This document shows positions 54,325-64,000 of a DNA stretch of 64,000 nucleotides, one piece after another (position 1 is the first letter of the stretch; each line of letters opens with the position of its first letter). The notes under the pieces were generated by a model. It worked only from the letters and a program-made list of their open reading frames with translations. It had not been told where the DNA came from and made no database searches. The stretch is from Labrenzia sp. OB1 (GTDB lineage Bacteria; Pseudomonadota; Alphaproteobacteria; Rhizobiales; Stappiaceae). Position numbers and translations under genes: made by a program. The stretch lies in contig NZ_JSEP01000008.1 of assembly GCF_001624695.1 (NCBI RefSeq), forward strand, positions 1-64,000, read 5' to 3'.

Positions 54325-54759
54325 ATGGCTCAGGCTCATTTCCGGAAGTTGGCTGCCGCGGCAGCCGTAAGCACGTTTTTGCTGAGCGGTGCAGCGAACA
54401 GTGAAGACAGGCTCGATAGTGGCGCATTTCAGGAAATCATTAAAAATCAGATGAATGCCTTCGCGACGGACGATGCCGGAGCGGCGTTCTCCTTTGCAGC
54501 CAATTCTCTGAAGCAGCGGTTCCAGACCCCGGAATTCTTCATGGAGATGGTCCGGCAAGGCTACCAGCCGGTCTATAATCCGCAAAGCGTTACCTTCGGG
54601 CGATCCATGATGACCAAGATCGGACCGACACAGGAAGTTTATGTGACGGGACCCAAGGGCAAAAACTGGCTGGCGCTTTACAGCTTCGAGGAGCAGTCCG
54701 ATGGGTCGTGGCGAATTTCCGGCTGTTACCTGACTAAATCCGACGGTTTTTCTGCCTGA
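54325..54759 (+). CDS. DUF4864 exported protein
   Basis: A 144-residue protein with a signal peptide (about 1-26, ending ANSE) and the DUF4864 pattern: QMNAFATDDAGAAFSFA (about 42-58), FQTPEFFMEMVRQGYQPVYNP (about 70-90), then a final WRISGCYL. Function unknown; the family occurs in alphaproteobacteria. GAAAGGAGA precedes the ATG. It converges with tgt, 12 bp apart. Confidence 0.8.
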   Translation: MAQAHFRKLAAAAAVSTFLLSGAANSEDRLDSGAFQEIIKNQMNAFATDDAGAAFSFAANSLKQRFQTPEFFMEMVRQGYQPVYNPQSVTFGRSMMTKIGPTQEVYVTGPKGKNWLALYSFEEQSDGSWRISGCYLTKSDGFSA

Positions 54760-54771
54760 ACCGATTGCGGA

Positions 54772-55923
54772 TCAGAGAGCCGGAATATCGCCCCGGGCCC
54801 AGTCTTCTTTCGTCCGGGCATAGAAATCCTCGAAGCTTCCAGCCTCGATGGCGTCGCGCATGCCCTGCATGAGCTGTTGATAGTAGGCGATGTTGTTCCA
54901 GGTCAGCAGCATGCCGGCAAGCCCCTCGCCTGCCCGTACAAGATGATGCAGGTAGGCGCGGCTGTAGATGCTGGCCGCGGGGCAGGTGTTTTCCTCGTCC
55001 AGAGGACGCGGATCGTCCTGGTGACGGGCATTTTTCATGTTCACCTTGCCAAATCTGGTATAGGCAAGCCCATGTCGGCCGGCACGGGTCGGCATGACAC
55101 AGTCGAACTGGTCGATACCCCGCTTCACGCTTTCCAGCAGATCGTCGGGAGTTCCCACGCCCATCAGATACCGCGGCTTGTCCACCGGCATGACCGGCGT
55201 CGTGATGTCCAGCATCGCGAGCATCACGTCCTGAGGTTCTCCGACTGCGAGACCGCCAACCGAATAGCCTTCAAACGGCATTTTGCCGAGTTCCTGCGCA
55301 GAGCGGATACGCAAATCGGGCTGATCACCGCCCTGGACAATGCCGTAGAGCCCTTGCCCCTTGCCGGGTCCGCCCATCCGTTCGAACTGCGTTCTGGACC
55401 GCTCGGCCCATCGCAGCGACAGTTCCATGGCGCGCTGGACCTCTTCCTTCGGACTGGGCAGGCGTATGCATTCGTCGAGCTGCATCTGGATGTCCGATCC
55501 GAGCAATCCCTGAATTTCGACAGACCGTTCCGGCGTCAGATGGTGTTTGCTGCCGTCAATATGGCTTTGGAAGCGGACGCCGTCCTCGTCCAGTTTGCGC
55601 AACTGGGCCAGAGACATCACCTGAAACCCGCCGCTGTCGGTCAGGATGGTGTGCGGCCAGTTCATGAAAGTGTGCAAACCTCCCAGGTTTGCCACCCGTT
55701 CCGCGGTCGGCCGCAGCATCAGGTGATAGGTGTTGCCGAGAACCACATCCGCGCCCGTCTCACGCACCTGACTCGGATACATTGCCTTCACGGTGGCCTG
55801 AGTTCCCACCGGCATGAAAGCGGGGGTGCGAACGGTGCCATGGGGCGTGGTGATTTCTCCGCGCCGGGCGTCCCCGTCCGTGGTGATCAGGCTGAAACTG
55901 AAAGTCTTTTCGTTTTCGGACAT
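54772..55923 (-). CDS. tgt: Queuine/preQ1 tRNA-guanine transglycosylase
   Basis: Tgt replaces guanine 34 in GUN-anticodon tRNAs with preQ1, the first tRNA-bound step of queuosine synthesis. The 383-residue protein has [25 protein letters not shown] (with catalytic Asp), [11 protein letters not shown] and the zinc-binding cysteine region [17 protein letters not shown]. Start at ATG 55923 ([10 protein letters not shown]). Coupled to queA 11 bp upstream. Confidence 0.96.
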   Translation of the reverse strand: MSENEKTFSFSLITTDGDARRGEITTPHGTVRTPAFMPVGTQATVKAMYPSQVRETGADVVLGNTYHLMLRPTAERVANLGGLHTFMNWPHTILTDSGGFQVMSLAQLRKLDEDGVRFQSHIDGSKHHLTPERSVEIQGLLGSDIQMQLDECIRLPSPKEEVQRAMELSLRWAERSRTQFERMGGPGKGQGLYGIVQGGDQPDLRIRSAQELGKMPFEGYSVGGLAVGEPQDVMLAMLDITTPVMPVDKPRYLMGVGTPDDLLESVKRGIDQFDCVMPTRAGRHGLAYTRFGKVNMKNARHQDDPRPLDEENTCPAASIYSRAYLHHLVRAGEGLAGMLLTWNNIAYYQQLMQGMRDAIEAGSFEDFYARTKEDWARGDIPAL

Positions 55924-55934
55924 AGCGGAGTTTC

Positions 55935-57008
55935 CTAAAGCGCGCTGTCGTGCGGAAACAGCAGGGAGGCGTCTCCGTAGCTGTAGAACCTGTATTCCTC
56001 GGCGATGGCATGGGCGTAGGCGGCACGCATGTTTTCCAGGCCGCAAAATGCCGATACCAGCATGAAGAGGGTCGAGCGCGGCAGATGAAAATTTGTCATC
56101 AGGGCATCGATAACCCTGAAACGGTATCCGGGGGTGATGAAGATCGATGTCTCTCCGGAAAATGCTGCGATCGAGCCGGTTTCCTGCGCTGCGCTTTCAA
56201 GAATGCGCAGCGATGTCGTCCCTATGCTGACGACCCTGTTGCCACGTTTTTTGACTGCGGCAAGCGCAAGCGCCGTCGTCTCTGACACCTCGCCCCATTC
56301 CGCGTGCATCTTGTGATCCTGCGTGTCGTCAGCCTTTACCGGCAGAAACGTTCCTGCTCCCACATGCAGCGTAACCCGGTGTTGCTCGATGCCCCTCTCT
56401 TCAAGCGCCTTCAGGAGCTGTGGCGTGAAATGCAAACCTGCAGTCGGGGCAGCCACCGCCCCATCTTTTTCGGCGTAAATCGTCTGATAGTCCTGCCGGT
56501 CCTGCATGTCTTCGGCGCGCTTGTGGGCGATATAGGGAGGCAGGGGAATATGTCCGACCACGGCGATCGCCGCATCGAGTTCCAGTCCCGCGCGATCAAA
56601 AGCAAGCAGAACTTCCCCGCCGTCGGCTTTCTCCGCGACCCTTGCCGTCAGAACGGTGTCTTCGTTTTCGAAAACGAGGGTATCTTCTGTCTGGAGTTTT
56701 TTGGCCGGGCGCACGAAAGCCCGCCAACTGCCAGGATCTGTGCGCAGATGCAGGGTCACGCTGATGCCGGCGACGACTTCGCCGCGCAGGCGCTTGCCTT
56801 CGAGCTGGGCGGGAATAACCCGTGTGTCATTGAAAACCAGCGCGTCTCCCGGGTTGAGGAGCGCCGGCAGATCGCGCACCCCGCCGTCAGTCAGAAGTTC
56901 TTGGCTACCGGGGCGCACGACAAGCATGCGCGCAGCGTCACGCGGCCGGGCGGGCCGGAGCGCGATCCGTTCATTGGGGAGGTCAAAATCGAACTGTTCG
57001 ACGCGCAT
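55935..57008 (-). CDS. queA: S-adenosylmethionine:tRNA ribosyltransferase-isomerase
   Basis: QueA adds the cyclopentene-epoxide group from SAM to preQ1 in tRNA, the step after Tgt. The 357-residue protein shows [61 protein letters not shown] and [12 protein letters not shown], all typical. Start ATG 57008 is used; the GTG-like extension to 57023 is not needed. Operon queA-tgt on the minus strand. Confidence 0.96.
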   Translation of the reverse strand: MRVEQFDFDLPNERIALRPARPRDAARMLVVRPGSQELLTDGGVRDLPALLNPGDALVFNDTRVIPAQLEGKRLRGEVVAGISVTLHLRTDPGSWRAFVRPAKKLQTEDTLVFENEDTVLTARVAEKADGGEVLLAFDRAGLELDAAIAVVGHIPLPPYIAHKRAEDMQDRQDYQTIYAEKDGAVAAPTAGLHFTPQLLKALEERGIEQHRVTLHVGAGTFLPVKADDTQDHKMHAEWGEVSETTALALAAVKKRGNRVVSIGTTSLRILESAAQETGSIAAFSGETSIFITPGYRFRVIDALMTNFHLPRSTLFMLVSAFCGLENMRAAYAHAIAEEYRFYSYGDASLLFPHDSAL

Positions 57009-57144
57009 TGCGCTTCTGCTCAAGCCGTATATTCGTGAGGTGGGCGGGCTTCAATCGGAAAGAATGTCTTCCGGATCACCGCATTCAAGTGTCAGCGGCT
57101 CATAAAGGGCGATCAGGTCAAGGTCAACCGGCGCGGACAGGAAG

Positions 57145-57178
57145 GCAAAAAAACAGCGCGGATATCGAATCCGCGCTG
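57145..57178 (-). terminator. Intrinsic terminator of the cyclophilin genes
   Basis: On the minus strand CAGCGCGGAT pairs with ATCCGCGCTG around a 5-base loop and runs into seven T residues. It lies about 40 bp after the ppi stop at 57216, so it ends the coaD-ppi-ppi transcript before queA. Confidence 0.85.
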
Positions 57179-57215
57179 CATGCTCCGGCCATCGCCGGAT
57201 CTTCCGTTTTCGATA

Positions 57216-57689
57216 TCAGGCAGCGTCAGCGGCAACCTTCACAGAAACGATGTTGTCGGGATCTGCGACCGGCTCGCCGCGCTTGATCTTGTCGACATTG
57301 TCCATTCCCTCGATCACCTGACCCCAAACGGTATACTGACCGTCAAGCCAGGGAGCTTCGTTGAAGCAGATGAAGAACTGGCTGTCGCCTGAATTCGGAT
57401 CCGAGGACCTCGCCATGGAACAGGTGCCGCGGGTGTGTTTTTCCTTGCTGAATTCGGCTTTCAGTTTCTGGCCGGAACCGCCGGTGCCAACGCCCTGCGG
57501 GCAACCGGTCTGTGCCATGAACCCGTCGATCACCCGGTGAAAGACGATCCCATCATAAAAGCCATCGCGGACGAGTTCCTTGATGCGCGCTACATGGGCC
57601 GGCGCGAGGTCCGGTTTCATTTCAATGACGATCTGCCCCTGGCTGGTATCCATGAGCAAAGTGTTTTCCGCATCCTTGATGTCGGCCAT
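57216..57689 (-). CDS. ppiB: Cytoplasmic peptidyl-prolyl cis-trans isomerase (cyclophilin)
   Basis: A 157-residue cyclophilin with no signal peptide. Active-site region IVFHRVIDGFMAQTGCPQG and FICFNEAPWLDGQYTVWG are intact; the catalytic Arg lies in FHRVI. It catalyses proline isomerisation in folding proteins. Start ATG 57689 replaces the longer frame to 57716. It follows a secreted paralogue by 47 bp. Confidence 0.93.
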   Translation of the reverse strand: MADIKDAENTLLMDTSQGQIVIEMKPDLAPAHVARIKELVRDGFYDGIVFHRVIDGFMAQTGCPQGVGTGGSGQKLKAEFSKEKHTRGTCSMARSSDPNSGDSQFFICFNEAPWLDGQYTVWGQVIEGMDNVDKIKRGEPVADPDNIVSVKVAADAA

Positions 57690-57736
57690 ATTCAGTCTCC
57701 TTGAATTCTCAAACAACAGGCTTGTTTCAGCCGGTT

Positions 57737-58276
57737 TTATTGCGCGTCAGCGGCAACCTGCATCTTGACGATCTTGTCGGGATTCGCGGGCGGTTCGCCT
57801 TTTGCAATCATGTCGACATATTCCATGCCCTCAGTGATTTCTCCGAACACTGTGTACTGGCCGTTCAGCCAATCGCCATCAGAGAACATGATGAAAAACT
57901 GCGAATTGGCGCTGTCCGGGCTGGCCGCCCGTGCCATGCCGAGTGTACCGCGCTTGAAAGACGCCTGGCTGAATTCGGCCTTCAGGTCCGGTTCCTTTGA
58001 GCCGCCCATGCCCGTTCCGGTGGGATCGCCGGTCTGCGCCATGAAACCATCGATCACGCGGTGGAAGACGATTCCGTCATAAAACCCTTCACGGGTGAGT
58101 TTCTTGATCCGTTCCACATGGTTGGGGGCCAGATCCGGCCGCAACTGAATGACAACCCGGCCATCCTTGAGATCGAGATAAAGCGTATTTTCCAGATCGG
58201 TTCCCTGCGCGCCCGCCGCGACGGGCAAGATGATCAGGGACGCCAGAACGGCAATCAGTCTAAAAAGGCGTGACAC
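57737..58276 (-). CDS. Periplasmic peptidyl-prolyl cis-trans isomerase (cyclophilin)
   Basis: A 179-residue cyclophilin with a signal peptide (about 1-23, ending AGAQG), then the same core as its neighbour: IVFHRVIDGFMAQTGDPTG, RAASPDSANSQFFIMF. It should act in the periplasm. The two tandem genes are clear paralogues that differ by the secretion signal. Operon order coaD-ppi(secreted)-ppiB on the minus strand. Confidence 0.93.
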   Translation of the reverse strand: MSRLFRLIAVLASLIILPVAAGAQGTDLENTLYLDLKDGRVVIQLRPDLAPNHVERIKKLTREGFYDGIVFHRVIDGFMAQTGDPTGTGMGGSKEPDLKAEFSQASFKRGTLGMARAASPDSANSQFFIMFSDGDWLNGQYTVFGEITEGMEYVDMIAKGEPPANPDKIVKMQVAADAQ

Positions 58277-58316
58277 TGGTTACTCCTACGATTCAGGTCA
58301 GAAATTCGGTTTCCTG

Positions 58317-58823
58317 TCAGGCACCGGCGGTTGCCCGGCGGCGCAAGGGTTCCGTGACCGGTTCAGGCACGAACGCGGAAATTTCTCCGCCCATCCTTGC
58401 GATTTGACGCACCAAGGTGGCCGTGATGTGGCGGACGTTGGGAGATGCGGGCAGGAATACCGTCTTGATATCCGGTTCAAGCGTTCCGTTCATTCCGGCC
58501 ATCTGCATTTCGTAATCGAGATCCGTCCCGTCCCTGAGGCCACGAACGAGATAAGCCGCGCCCTGCATGCGGGCGGTCTCGATAACAAGATTTGAAAACG
58601 AAATAACTTCGATCCGGGAAGCCTCTTGCGGGCTGTATTCCGCCGCTGCGGAAGCATGGATCAGATCCACCCGTTCCTCGAAGGAAAACAGCGGCGACTT
58701 GCCCGGATGAATGCCTATAGCCACCACGACCTTGTCAGCCAAGGCAAGCGCCTGGCGCAGAATGTCCATGTGGCCGTTGGTAACCGGGTCAAAGGACCCG
58801 GGATAGAGAGCGATACGATTCAT
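58317..58823 (-). CDS. coaD: Phosphopantetheine adenylyltransferase
   Basis: CoaD adenylates 4'-phosphopantetheine in the fourth step of coenzyme A synthesis. The 168-residue protein has the nucleotidyltransferase motif [15 protein letters not shown] (about 6-20), [16 protein letters not shown] and the ISFS-type loop [18 protein letters not shown]. Length is normal. First gene of a minus-strand operon with the two cyclophilins; a CRP-type palindrome lies about 80 bp upstream. Confidence 0.95.
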   Translation of the reverse strand: MNRIALYPGSFDPVTNGHMDILRQALALADKVVVAIGIHPGKSPLFSFEERVDLIHASAAAEYSPQEASRIEVISFSNLVIETARMQGAAYLVRGLRDGTDLDYEMQMAGMNGTLEPDIKTVFLPASPNVRHITATLVRQIARMGGEISAFVPEPVTEPLRRRATAGA

Positions 58824-58902
58824 GGCCCCTTCCTTACTCCGCCTTCCGCAAGCTCACAAGGAAAAGCCGGTTGGAAACGGCCATTTCCCAACAACTGACA
58901 TT

Positions 58903-58920
58903 ATGTGACGGCCGTCACAT
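58903..58920. promoter_or_regulatory. Perfect CRP-type palindrome (TGTGA-N6-TCACA)
   Basis: ATGTGACGGCCGTCACAT is an 18-bp perfect inverted repeat containing the canonical cAMP-CRP core TGTGA-N6-TCACA. It lies 67 bp before the plus-strand gene at 58988 and 79 bp before coaD, so it could control either. Alphaproteobacterial Crp/Clr-type regulators use related sites. Confidence 0.65.
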
Positions 58921-58987
58921 CGGGCTTTCCATCAATAGGCCAGAGTGGCGTCATCGAAATCAGATGGCGTGAGCAGGAGCCAATACA

Positions 58988-59404
58988 ATGAAAGGCTACG
59001 ATACAATCGATCCGAGCGGAAACCGGAGTGGGTTCCAACCGTTTTCAATCGCGGTCAATGCAACCGACCCTTCCGCCCATCTCAAGGTGGCTATGGTTTT
59101 CGTCCTGGCACTGCTGACGATGATAGCTGCCGGGCTGATCACCATGCATCCGGGCAACGCATCCCAGGCGGAGGGACTGAACAGCCACGCAACACAGGGA
59201 CTGTCGGCAACCAAGTCGGATCGTGTTGCCAGTGGTTCCGTCGAAACGAGCTGCAAATCGCAAACCTGGGGCGCATGGAGCGAAGATTGCGCTTCCGCTT
59301 TGAGTGGAGCCGGCAAGGTTCGCAACGTGTCCTTCGTGACTGTTGAAAAACAGGCGCCGACGGTGAATGAAACGATCCTCGCGCGGTATCCGGCAGCGAA
59401 CTGA
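58988..59404 (+). CDS. Hypothetical single-span membrane protein
   Basis: A 138-residue protein of no family I recognise. It has one hydrophobic segment (about 33-53, VAMVFVLALLTMIAAGLITM), so the C-terminal part (about 54-138) is probably periplasmic. That part contains two cysteines (CKSQTWGAWSEDCA) about 12 residues apart, able to form a disulfide. A CRP-type palindrome lies 67 bp upstream, so expression may respond to cAMP. Confidence 0.65.
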   Translation: MKGYDTIDPSGNRSGFQPFSIAVNATDPSAHLKVAMVFVLALLTMIAAGLITMHPGNASQAEGLNSHATQGLSATKSDRVASGSVETSCKSQTWGAWSEDCASALSGAGKVRNVSFVTVEKQAPTVNETILARYPAAN

Positions 59405-59430
59405 CGGCACTTCTATTTACCCTAACGGCA

Positions 59431-59461
59431 AACAGCGGCTCAGGTTCACCTGGCCGCTGTT
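59431..59461. terminator. Bidirectional terminator-like hairpin between the hypothetical gene and gyrA
   Basis: AACAGCGGC pairs with GCCGCTGTT, with a second inner stem CAGGT/ACCTG, giving 9+5 bp around a 2-base loop. It lies between convergent genes (27 and 31 bp from their ends). A T-tract is weak (GTCGTTTC). Confidence 0.6.
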
Positions 59462-59491
59462 GTCGTTTCAGTATGGGGAAGTTATCGAAGA

Positions 59492-62317
59492 TCAGCTTTC
59501 CGGAGCTTCGCCCTCTTCCCCTTTCGGGTTTTCGCCTGCATCGGAAGTGCCTTCCGCTTCAGAGGCTTCGCCACCTTCCGGTGTTACCACACCGTCTTCG
59601 TCGAGATCGTCTTCTTCATCGACCTCGGACAGGCCCTCGACCGCGACGACCTTTTCGCCTTCCGCCGTCTTGAATACGATGACGCCTTGTGTGGCGCGGC
59701 CGGCGATGCGGATGCCATGGACAGGACACCTGATCAACTGACCGCCATCGGTGACCAGCATGATCTGATCGCTGTCCTCAACCGGGAAGGAGGCAACAAG
59801 TCCGCCGTTGCGGTCGTTCACAGCCATGGCCGTGATGCCCTTCCCGCCCCGGCCCGTCACCCGGTATTCGAAGGATGACGTGCGCTTGCCGTAGCCGTTT
59901 TCGGAGATGGTGAGGATCACCTGTTCCGCCGCACTCATTTGCGCATAGCGCTCCTGAGGCAGGTCCCCGGCGACCACGCCTTCTTCATCCGATCCGGTCA
60001 CACCGTCATCGGCCTCGCCGCGCATCGCTCTGGAGAGCTTCAGATAGGCGGCCCGTTCCTCTGCGTCGACATCGATATGGTGCAGGATCTGCATTGAGAT
60101 GACATTGTCTTCATCAGCCAGCCTGATACCGCGCACACCGACCGAGTTCCGTCCTGCAAAGACGCGGACATCGGTGGCCGGAAAGCGGATGCACTGACCA
60201 AAGTTGGTTGTCAGCATGACATCGGAATGCTCGGAGCAGGTATCCACGCCGACAATGCCGTCGCCATCTTCCAGTTTCATGGCAATCTTGCCGTTCCGGT
60301 TGATGTTCACGAAGTCGGACAGCTTGTTCCGCCGCACCGTGCCGCGCACGGTCGCGAACATCACATCCAGATTGGCCCAGGTGTCCTCATCTTCGGGAAG
60401 CGGAAGAATGGAGGTGATCTGTTCACCCTGCTCCAGCGGCAGCATATTGATCAGGGCCTTGCCGCGTGAGGTCGGGCCGCCAAGAGGCAGGCGCCAGACC
60501 TTCATCTTGTAGCAGATGCCGCGAGAGGAGAAGAACAGTACGGGCGTATGGGTGTTGGCCACGAAGAGACGGGTAACGAAATCCTCGTCCTTGGTCGCCA
60601 TTCCCGACCGGCCCTTGCCGCCGCGCCTCTGGGCACGATAGGTCGCAAGCGGAACCCGCTTGATGTAACCGCCATGGGAGAAGGTCACGACCATGTCTTC
60701 GCGCTGGATCAGATCCTCTTCGTCGAAATCCGGGCCGCCCTCAATGATCTCGGTTCGGCGCGGCGTCGCGAATTCTTCCTTGATCTCCAGCATCTCGTTG
60801 CGGACGATTTCCTGGATGCGGGCCCGGGAACTGAGAATGTCGAGAAAGTCGGAAATTTCCGCACCGATCTTGTTCAGTTCTTCCTCGATTTCGTCGCGAC
60901 CCATCGCCGTGAGGCGCTGCAGACGCAGTTCGAGGATGGCGCGAGCCTGTTCTTCGGAAAGTTTATAGGTACCGTCTTCCCGGACCATGTGGCGCGGATC
61001 GTCGATCAACAGGATCAGGGCCTCAACATCCCGGGCGGGCCAGTTGCGCTCCATCAGCTGAGACCGGGCGGTCGCCGGATCGGGCGCGCTGCGGATCAGC
61101 TTGATCACTTCGTCGATATTGGCGACAGCAATACCCAGACCAACCAAAATGTGGGCCCGGTCGCGCGACTTCTTCAAAAGGAACCGCGTCCGGCGCTGAA
61201 TGACCTCCTCGCGGAACGATACGAATGCCCTCAGCATGTAGGACAGGTTCATCTGTTCCGGCTTACCGCTGTTCAGCGCTACAATGTTGGCCCCGAAGGA
61301 CGTCTGCAACTGGCTGAAGCGGTAAAGCTGGTTCAGGATGACATCCGGCACCGCATCGCGCTTGAGCTCGATCACCACCCGCATGCCGGAACGGTCGCTC
61401 TCGTCGCGGATATCGGAGATACCCTCGACGCGTTTGTCGCGCACCAGTTCGGCGATCTTCTCGATCATGCTGGATTTGTTGACCTGATACGGGATTTCCG
61501 TGACGATCAGCGCGGTCCGGTCCTTGCGGACTTCCTCGACGTCGACCTTGGCACGCATCATGATCGATCCGCGGCCGGTTTCATAAGCGCTGCGTATGCC
61601 GGACCGGCCCAGGATCATGCCACCTGTCGGAAAATCCGGACCCGGAACAATCTCCAGCAGTTCCTCCAGGGTCATGGCCGGATTTTCCATGATCGCGATG
61701 GCTGCGTCGATCACTTCGCCAAGATTGTGCGGAGGAATATTGGTTGCCATGCCGACGGCGATACCGCCGGCGCCATTCACCAGAAGATTGGGAAATTTGG
61801 AGGGCAGAACGACGGGTTCGCTCTCGGAGTTATCGTAGTTCTCCTGAAAGTCGACCGTGTCCTTGTCGATATCGTCCAGAAGCCTGTGCGCAACCTTTTG
61901 CAGACGGCACTCGGTGTAGCGCATGGCTGCCGCCGGATCGCCGTCGACCGAACCGAAGTTCCCCTGTCCGTCAATCAGCGGCAGACGCAGCGAGAAGGTC
62001 TGCGCCATGCGGACCAGGGCATCATAAATCGCGCTGTCACCGTGCGGGTGGTATTTACCCATGACGTCACCGACCACACGGGCCGATTTCCGGTAAGGCT
62101 TGTTCCACTCGTAGCCGTTTTCATGCATCGAATAGAGGATGCGCCGGTGAACCGGTTTCAGGCCGTCGCGCACATCCGGAAGCGCGCGGGAAACGATTAC
62201 GCTCATGGCGTAATCGAGGTAGCTGCGCTTCATTTCATCGACGATGGAAATCGGTTTGATATCGGACGGGAGACCGTCGGAGGGGGTGCTGTTGTCCTGG
62301 TCAGCCAAGGAAGACAC
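59492..62317 (-). CDS. gyrA: DNA gyrase subunit A
   Basis: GyrA (941 residues) is the DNA-cleaving subunit of gyrase. Catalytic Tyr is in the family's [10 protein letters not shown] segment. The quinolone-resistance region reads [15 protein letters not shown], with Ser and Asp at the positions equal to E. coli 83 and 87, that is, wild-type. The C-terminal beta-pinwheel has a GyrA box (QRRGGKG, about 570). An acidic tail (about 900-941, rich in Glu, Asp and Gly) follows. Start gives [11 protein letters not shown]. Confidence 0.97.
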   Translation of the reverse strand: MSSLADQDNSTPSDGLPSDIKPISIVDEMKRSYLDYAMSVIVSRALPDVRDGLKPVHRRILYSMHENGYEWNKPYRKSARVVGDVMGKYHPHGDSAIYDALVRMAQTFSLRLPLIDGQGNFGSVDGDPAAAMRYTECRLQKVAHRLLDDIDKDTVDFQENYDNSESEPVVLPSKFPNLLVNGAGGIAVGMATNIPPHNLGEVIDAAIAIMENPAMTLEELLEIVPGPDFPTGGMILGRSGIRSAYETGRGSIMMRAKVDVEEVRKDRTALIVTEIPYQVNKSSMIEKIAELVRDKRVEGISDIRDESDRSGMRVVIELKRDAVPDVILNQLYRFSQLQTSFGANIVALNSGKPEQMNLSYMLRAFVSFREEVIQRRTRFLLKKSRDRAHILVGLGIAVANIDEVIKLIRSAPDPATARSQLMERNWPARDVEALILLIDDPRHMVREDGTYKLSEEQARAILELRLQRLTAMGRDEIEEELNKIGAEISDFLDILSSRARIQEIVRNEMLEIKEEFATPRRTEIIEGGPDFDEEDLIQREDMVVTFSHGGYIKRVPLATYRAQRRGGKGRSGMATKDEDFVTRLFVANTHTPVLFFSSRGICYKMKVWRLPLGGPTSRGKALINMLPLEQGEQITSILPLPEDEDTWANLDVMFATVRGTVRRNKLSDFVNINRNGKIAMKLEDGDGIVGVDTCSEHSDVMLTTNFGQCIRFPATDVRVFAGRNSVGVRGIRLADEDNVISMQILHHIDVDAEERAAYLKLSRAMRGEADDGVTGSDEEGVVAGDLPQERYAQMSAAEQVILTISENGYGKRTSSFEYRVTGRGGKGITAMAVNDRNGGLVASFPVEDSDQIMLVTDGGQLIRCPVHGIRIAGRATQGVIVFKTAEGEKVVAVEGLSEVDEEDDLDEDGVVTPEGGEASEAEGTSDAGENPKGEEGEAPES

Positions 62318-62535
62318 TCATTTCATTGTTATTGCTTGCTCTTTTATATCCGATTCAACGTGCCGCTCCAAATTTGGAGCGCTTTTCCGCCCAACTTATA
62401 AGTCTTTTGAATCAATGCCCTACAAGGAGTATGCACAGGACGTGAAAATGTTTTTTGCCGCGTGGGTCGCTGCGCTCTGAAAACCCCTATAGAAAAGCAA
62501 GAATCGCGCCTGAAAACCGGCCTTGGGGATACGAA

Positions 62536-63174
62536 ATGCTCGACTATTTCATCAATGCCTTCGCAACGCTTTTCGTCACCATAGACCCGGTCGGGCTTGC
62601 GCCGATGTTCCTGGCCGTCACGGCTGGAATGAACCGCGCCGACAGGCAGCGTGTCGCAATCCGGGCGGTCTTGACTGCGGCTGCAATTCTTCTGGTCTTT
62701 TACGCCACCGGTCAGACGGTTCTTACTGTTCTGGGGATCTCCGTCACCGCGTTCCGGGTGTCCGGGGGCATTCTGCTGTTCCTGATTGCGATCGAAATGA
62801 TTTTTGGCAAACGGCAGGAACGCAAGGCAGAGACAGCCGAAAAGGCGGTGGAAACCACGGATGCGCATCGCCGCACGATCAATGAATTGGCGATCTTTCC
62901 GCTCGCCATCCCGCTGATTTCCGGTCCGGCGGCGATTTCAGCGATCATTCTTCTGTCCGGCGAAGCCCCCGATACACTTGCCTATGCGGGCCTGGGCGGC
63001 GTCATCGCTGTCATTCTTGCCAGTTGCCTCGGTGCGTTCCTGCTGGCCGACAAGATCGAGCGGCTGCTGGGCGATACGGCTCAGCTGGTGATTACACGGC
63101 TTCTCGGGGTTCTCCTGGCCGCGCTTTCCGTCCAGTTTGTCGCCGACGGGGTCCTGGCGTTCATGGCCCGGTGA
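62536..63174 (+). CDS. MarC-family integral membrane protein
   Basis: A 212-residue protein with about six membrane spans; FVTIDPVGLAPMFLAVTAG at residues about 13-31 and FPLAIPLISGPAAISAIIL are diagnostic of MarC/YchE. Despite the name, a drug-resistance role is not supported; function is unknown. A cytoplasmic basic loop (about 95-113) carries RQERKAETAEK. ATG 62536 gives MLDYFINAFATL. It diverges from gyrA. Confidence 0.9.
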   Translation: MLDYFINAFATLFVTIDPVGLAPMFLAVTAGMNRADRQRVAIRAVLTAAAILLVFYATGQTVLTVLGISVTAFRVSGGILLFLIAIEMIFGKRQERKAETAEKAVETTDAHRRTINELAIFPLAIPLISGPAAISAIILLSGEAPDTLAYAGLGGVIAVILASCLGAFLLADKIERLLGDTAQLVITRLLGVLLAALSVQFVADGVLAFMAR

Positions 63175-63179
63175 CCAAA

Positions 63180-63205
63180 AGGCACCGCTCCGCCTCCAGG
63201 TGCCT
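63180..63205. terminator. Short hairpin between marC and the convergent hypothetical gene
   Basis: AGGCACC pairs with GGTGCCT around a 12-base loop, 6 bp after the marC stop and 20 bp before the convergent gene end. No T-tract; weak. Confidence 0.4.
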
Positions 63206-63224
63206 CCGAACAAGGGCCGTGCGC

Positions 63225-63593
63225 TTAGCGCAGCTTTAGCCTGAATTCCTGAGGAGACACACCGTGAACGCTATCGCGTGCCCGGATGATCACTTCGTCC
63301 AGACCTTCGGGCACTTGCACGCCTGACAGGGAGCGCGTGAAGGGTTGTTCGTCGACATGGGGGTGCAGGAGCACCCGTTCTCCCAATATGTCGCCGTCGG
63401 GAGTAACCACCTGCCACAGATCGGCATAGTGATCCCAGCCGGTGTCTGCATGTCTGAGGGTAACCGAGACGGTCCAGCCACTCCCCGACTTGTTTGCAGT
63501 CGCAGCGACAATTTCCACCTCGTCGGCGAAAGCCGGCAACCAGCTGAAAACGATCACCGGAAGCGCGAAAGTCAAAATGGCCTTGCGATACAT
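63225..63593 (-). CDS. Hypothetical exported protein
   Basis: A 122-residue protein with a clear signal peptide (about 1-23, ending AFA). The mature part is a beta-rich domain (SGWTVSVTLRHADTGWDHYADLWQVV; FTRSLSGVQVPEGLDEVIIRA) that I cannot assign with confidence. No cysteine in the mature part. It converges with marC and is divergent from the CDF gene at 63733, so it may be transcribed alone. Confidence 0.7.
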   Translation of the reverse strand: MYRKAILTFALPVIVFSWLPAFADEVEIVAATANKSGSGWTVSVTLRHADTGWDHYADLWQVVTPDGDILGERVLLHPHVDEQPFTRSLSGVQVPEGLDEVIIRARDSVHGVSPQEFRLKLR

Positions 63594-63732
63594 CTGAATT
63601 TCTTCCCCGATTTGTTGGCCTGCTGTGTGCCTGAGGAGTTTGCGAAGGATACCTGCTTGATCAAAGTCACGAATGCGTCATAGGCTTCGGCGCAACAGTT
63701 GCAATGAAACATTCAATTCTCGGGAGACGTTA

Positions 63733-64000
63733 ATGGCCGGACATGGGTCTAAGAAGGTGATCTACGCAGCACTTGTCGGCAATTCCCTGATTGCCGTCAC
63801 CAAATTCGCGGCGGCCGCCTATACCGGTTCGTCCGCGATGCTGTCGGAAGGCATTCACTCCCTTGTCGATACCGGCAACCAGGGACTGCTGCTCTACGGC
63901 TTGAAGAAATCGAAGCAACCCGCGGACCAGAGACATCCCTTCGGCTATGGAGCAGAGCTGTATTTCTGGTCTTTCGTCGTTGCAATCCTGATCTTTGCCG
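63733..64000 (+). CDS. Cation diffusion facilitator (CDF) transporter, N-terminal part (cut by window end)
   Basis: About 89 residues are visible. They show a CDF N terminus: a first span ([20 protein letters not shown]), [22 protein letters not shown] with the Asp of the metal site in HSLVDT, and [14 protein letters not shown], the conserved loop before the third span. CDF proteins export Zn2+, Mn2+ or related metals. GGGAGA precedes the ATG by 6 bases. Confidence 0.87.
   Translation, partial: MAGHGSKKVIYAALVGNSLIAVTKFAAAAYTGSSAMLSEGIHSLVDTGNQGLLLYGLKKSKQPADQRHPFGYGAELYFWSFVVAILIFA

Noticed and set aside
59492-62317. Quinolone-resistance mutation in gyrA
   Set aside because: The region reads HGDSAIYD with wild-type Ser and Asp.
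60548-62401. 617-residue plus-strand open frame opposite gyrA
   Set aside because: Antisense of gyrA; no recognisable motifs.

Overview
The window looks like chromosomal DNA of an alphaproteobacterium, most likely a marine Hyphomicrobiales/Stappiaceae-type organism such as Roseibium/Labrenzia (inference). Support: a form I CO dehydrogenase cluster, phosphatidylcholine synthase, a cytochrome-fused membrane urate oxidase (PuuD), an IalB-family protein, HspQ, and a MHYT-LytTR regulator. I saw no rRNA, tRNA or CRISPR.

Layout. 1-473: the 3' end of an IS630-type transposase gene beside the tail of a response-regulator gene. 723-9684: aerobic CO oxidation, coxC then coxM-S-L-D-E-F; the active-site loop AYRCSFR marks CoxL as form I. 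9685-16413: a nitrogen-scavenging operon with a -24/-12 (sigma-54) promoter whose predicted start falls at the first base of a guanidine-I (ykkC) riboswitch. It encodes a TauA/SsuA-like ABC importer, a 2-oxoglutarate/Fe(II) oxygenase, an unknown protein, a guanidine-hydrolase-type ureohydrolase and a protein with 17 histidines in its first 35 residues. 16554-19006: a GGDEF-EAL protein with a secreted partner. 19150-30863 (minus): purine salvage from xanthine to allantoin (xdhABC, puuD, hiuH, uraD) plus a BMP-type four-gene importer; a LysR gene lies just upstream.

31068-48164 is mixed: quinone oxidoreductase, TerC, phosphatidylcholine synthase, DUF2182, a UbiH-like monooxygenase, an AEC transporter, an LpxL-like acyltransferase, a malyl-CoA-lyase-like protein, HspQ, SH3b-MliC and IalB-type envelope proteins, a YejA-like binding protein, and a degenerate AMP-binding protein beside a degenerate receiver/GGDEF protein. 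48403-64000 is mostly core: frnE, eno, kdsA, galU, a UDP-sugar dehydrogenase, tgt, queA, two cyclophilins, coaD, gyrA, marC and the start of a CDF transporter.

How it fits together. The first 31 kb gathers accessory energy and nitrogen metabolism: CO as electron donor, guanidine compounds as nitrogen source, and purines as nitrogen source. The guanidine operon is the strongest candidate for an incompletely described system: the oxygenase could free guanidine from a substituted guanidine, the ureohydrolase would hydrolyse it to urea and ammonia, and the His-rich protein could supply nickel in place of the HypA/HypB-like helpers known from cyanobacteria. The sequence supports the parts list and regulation; substrate and metal roles are inference.
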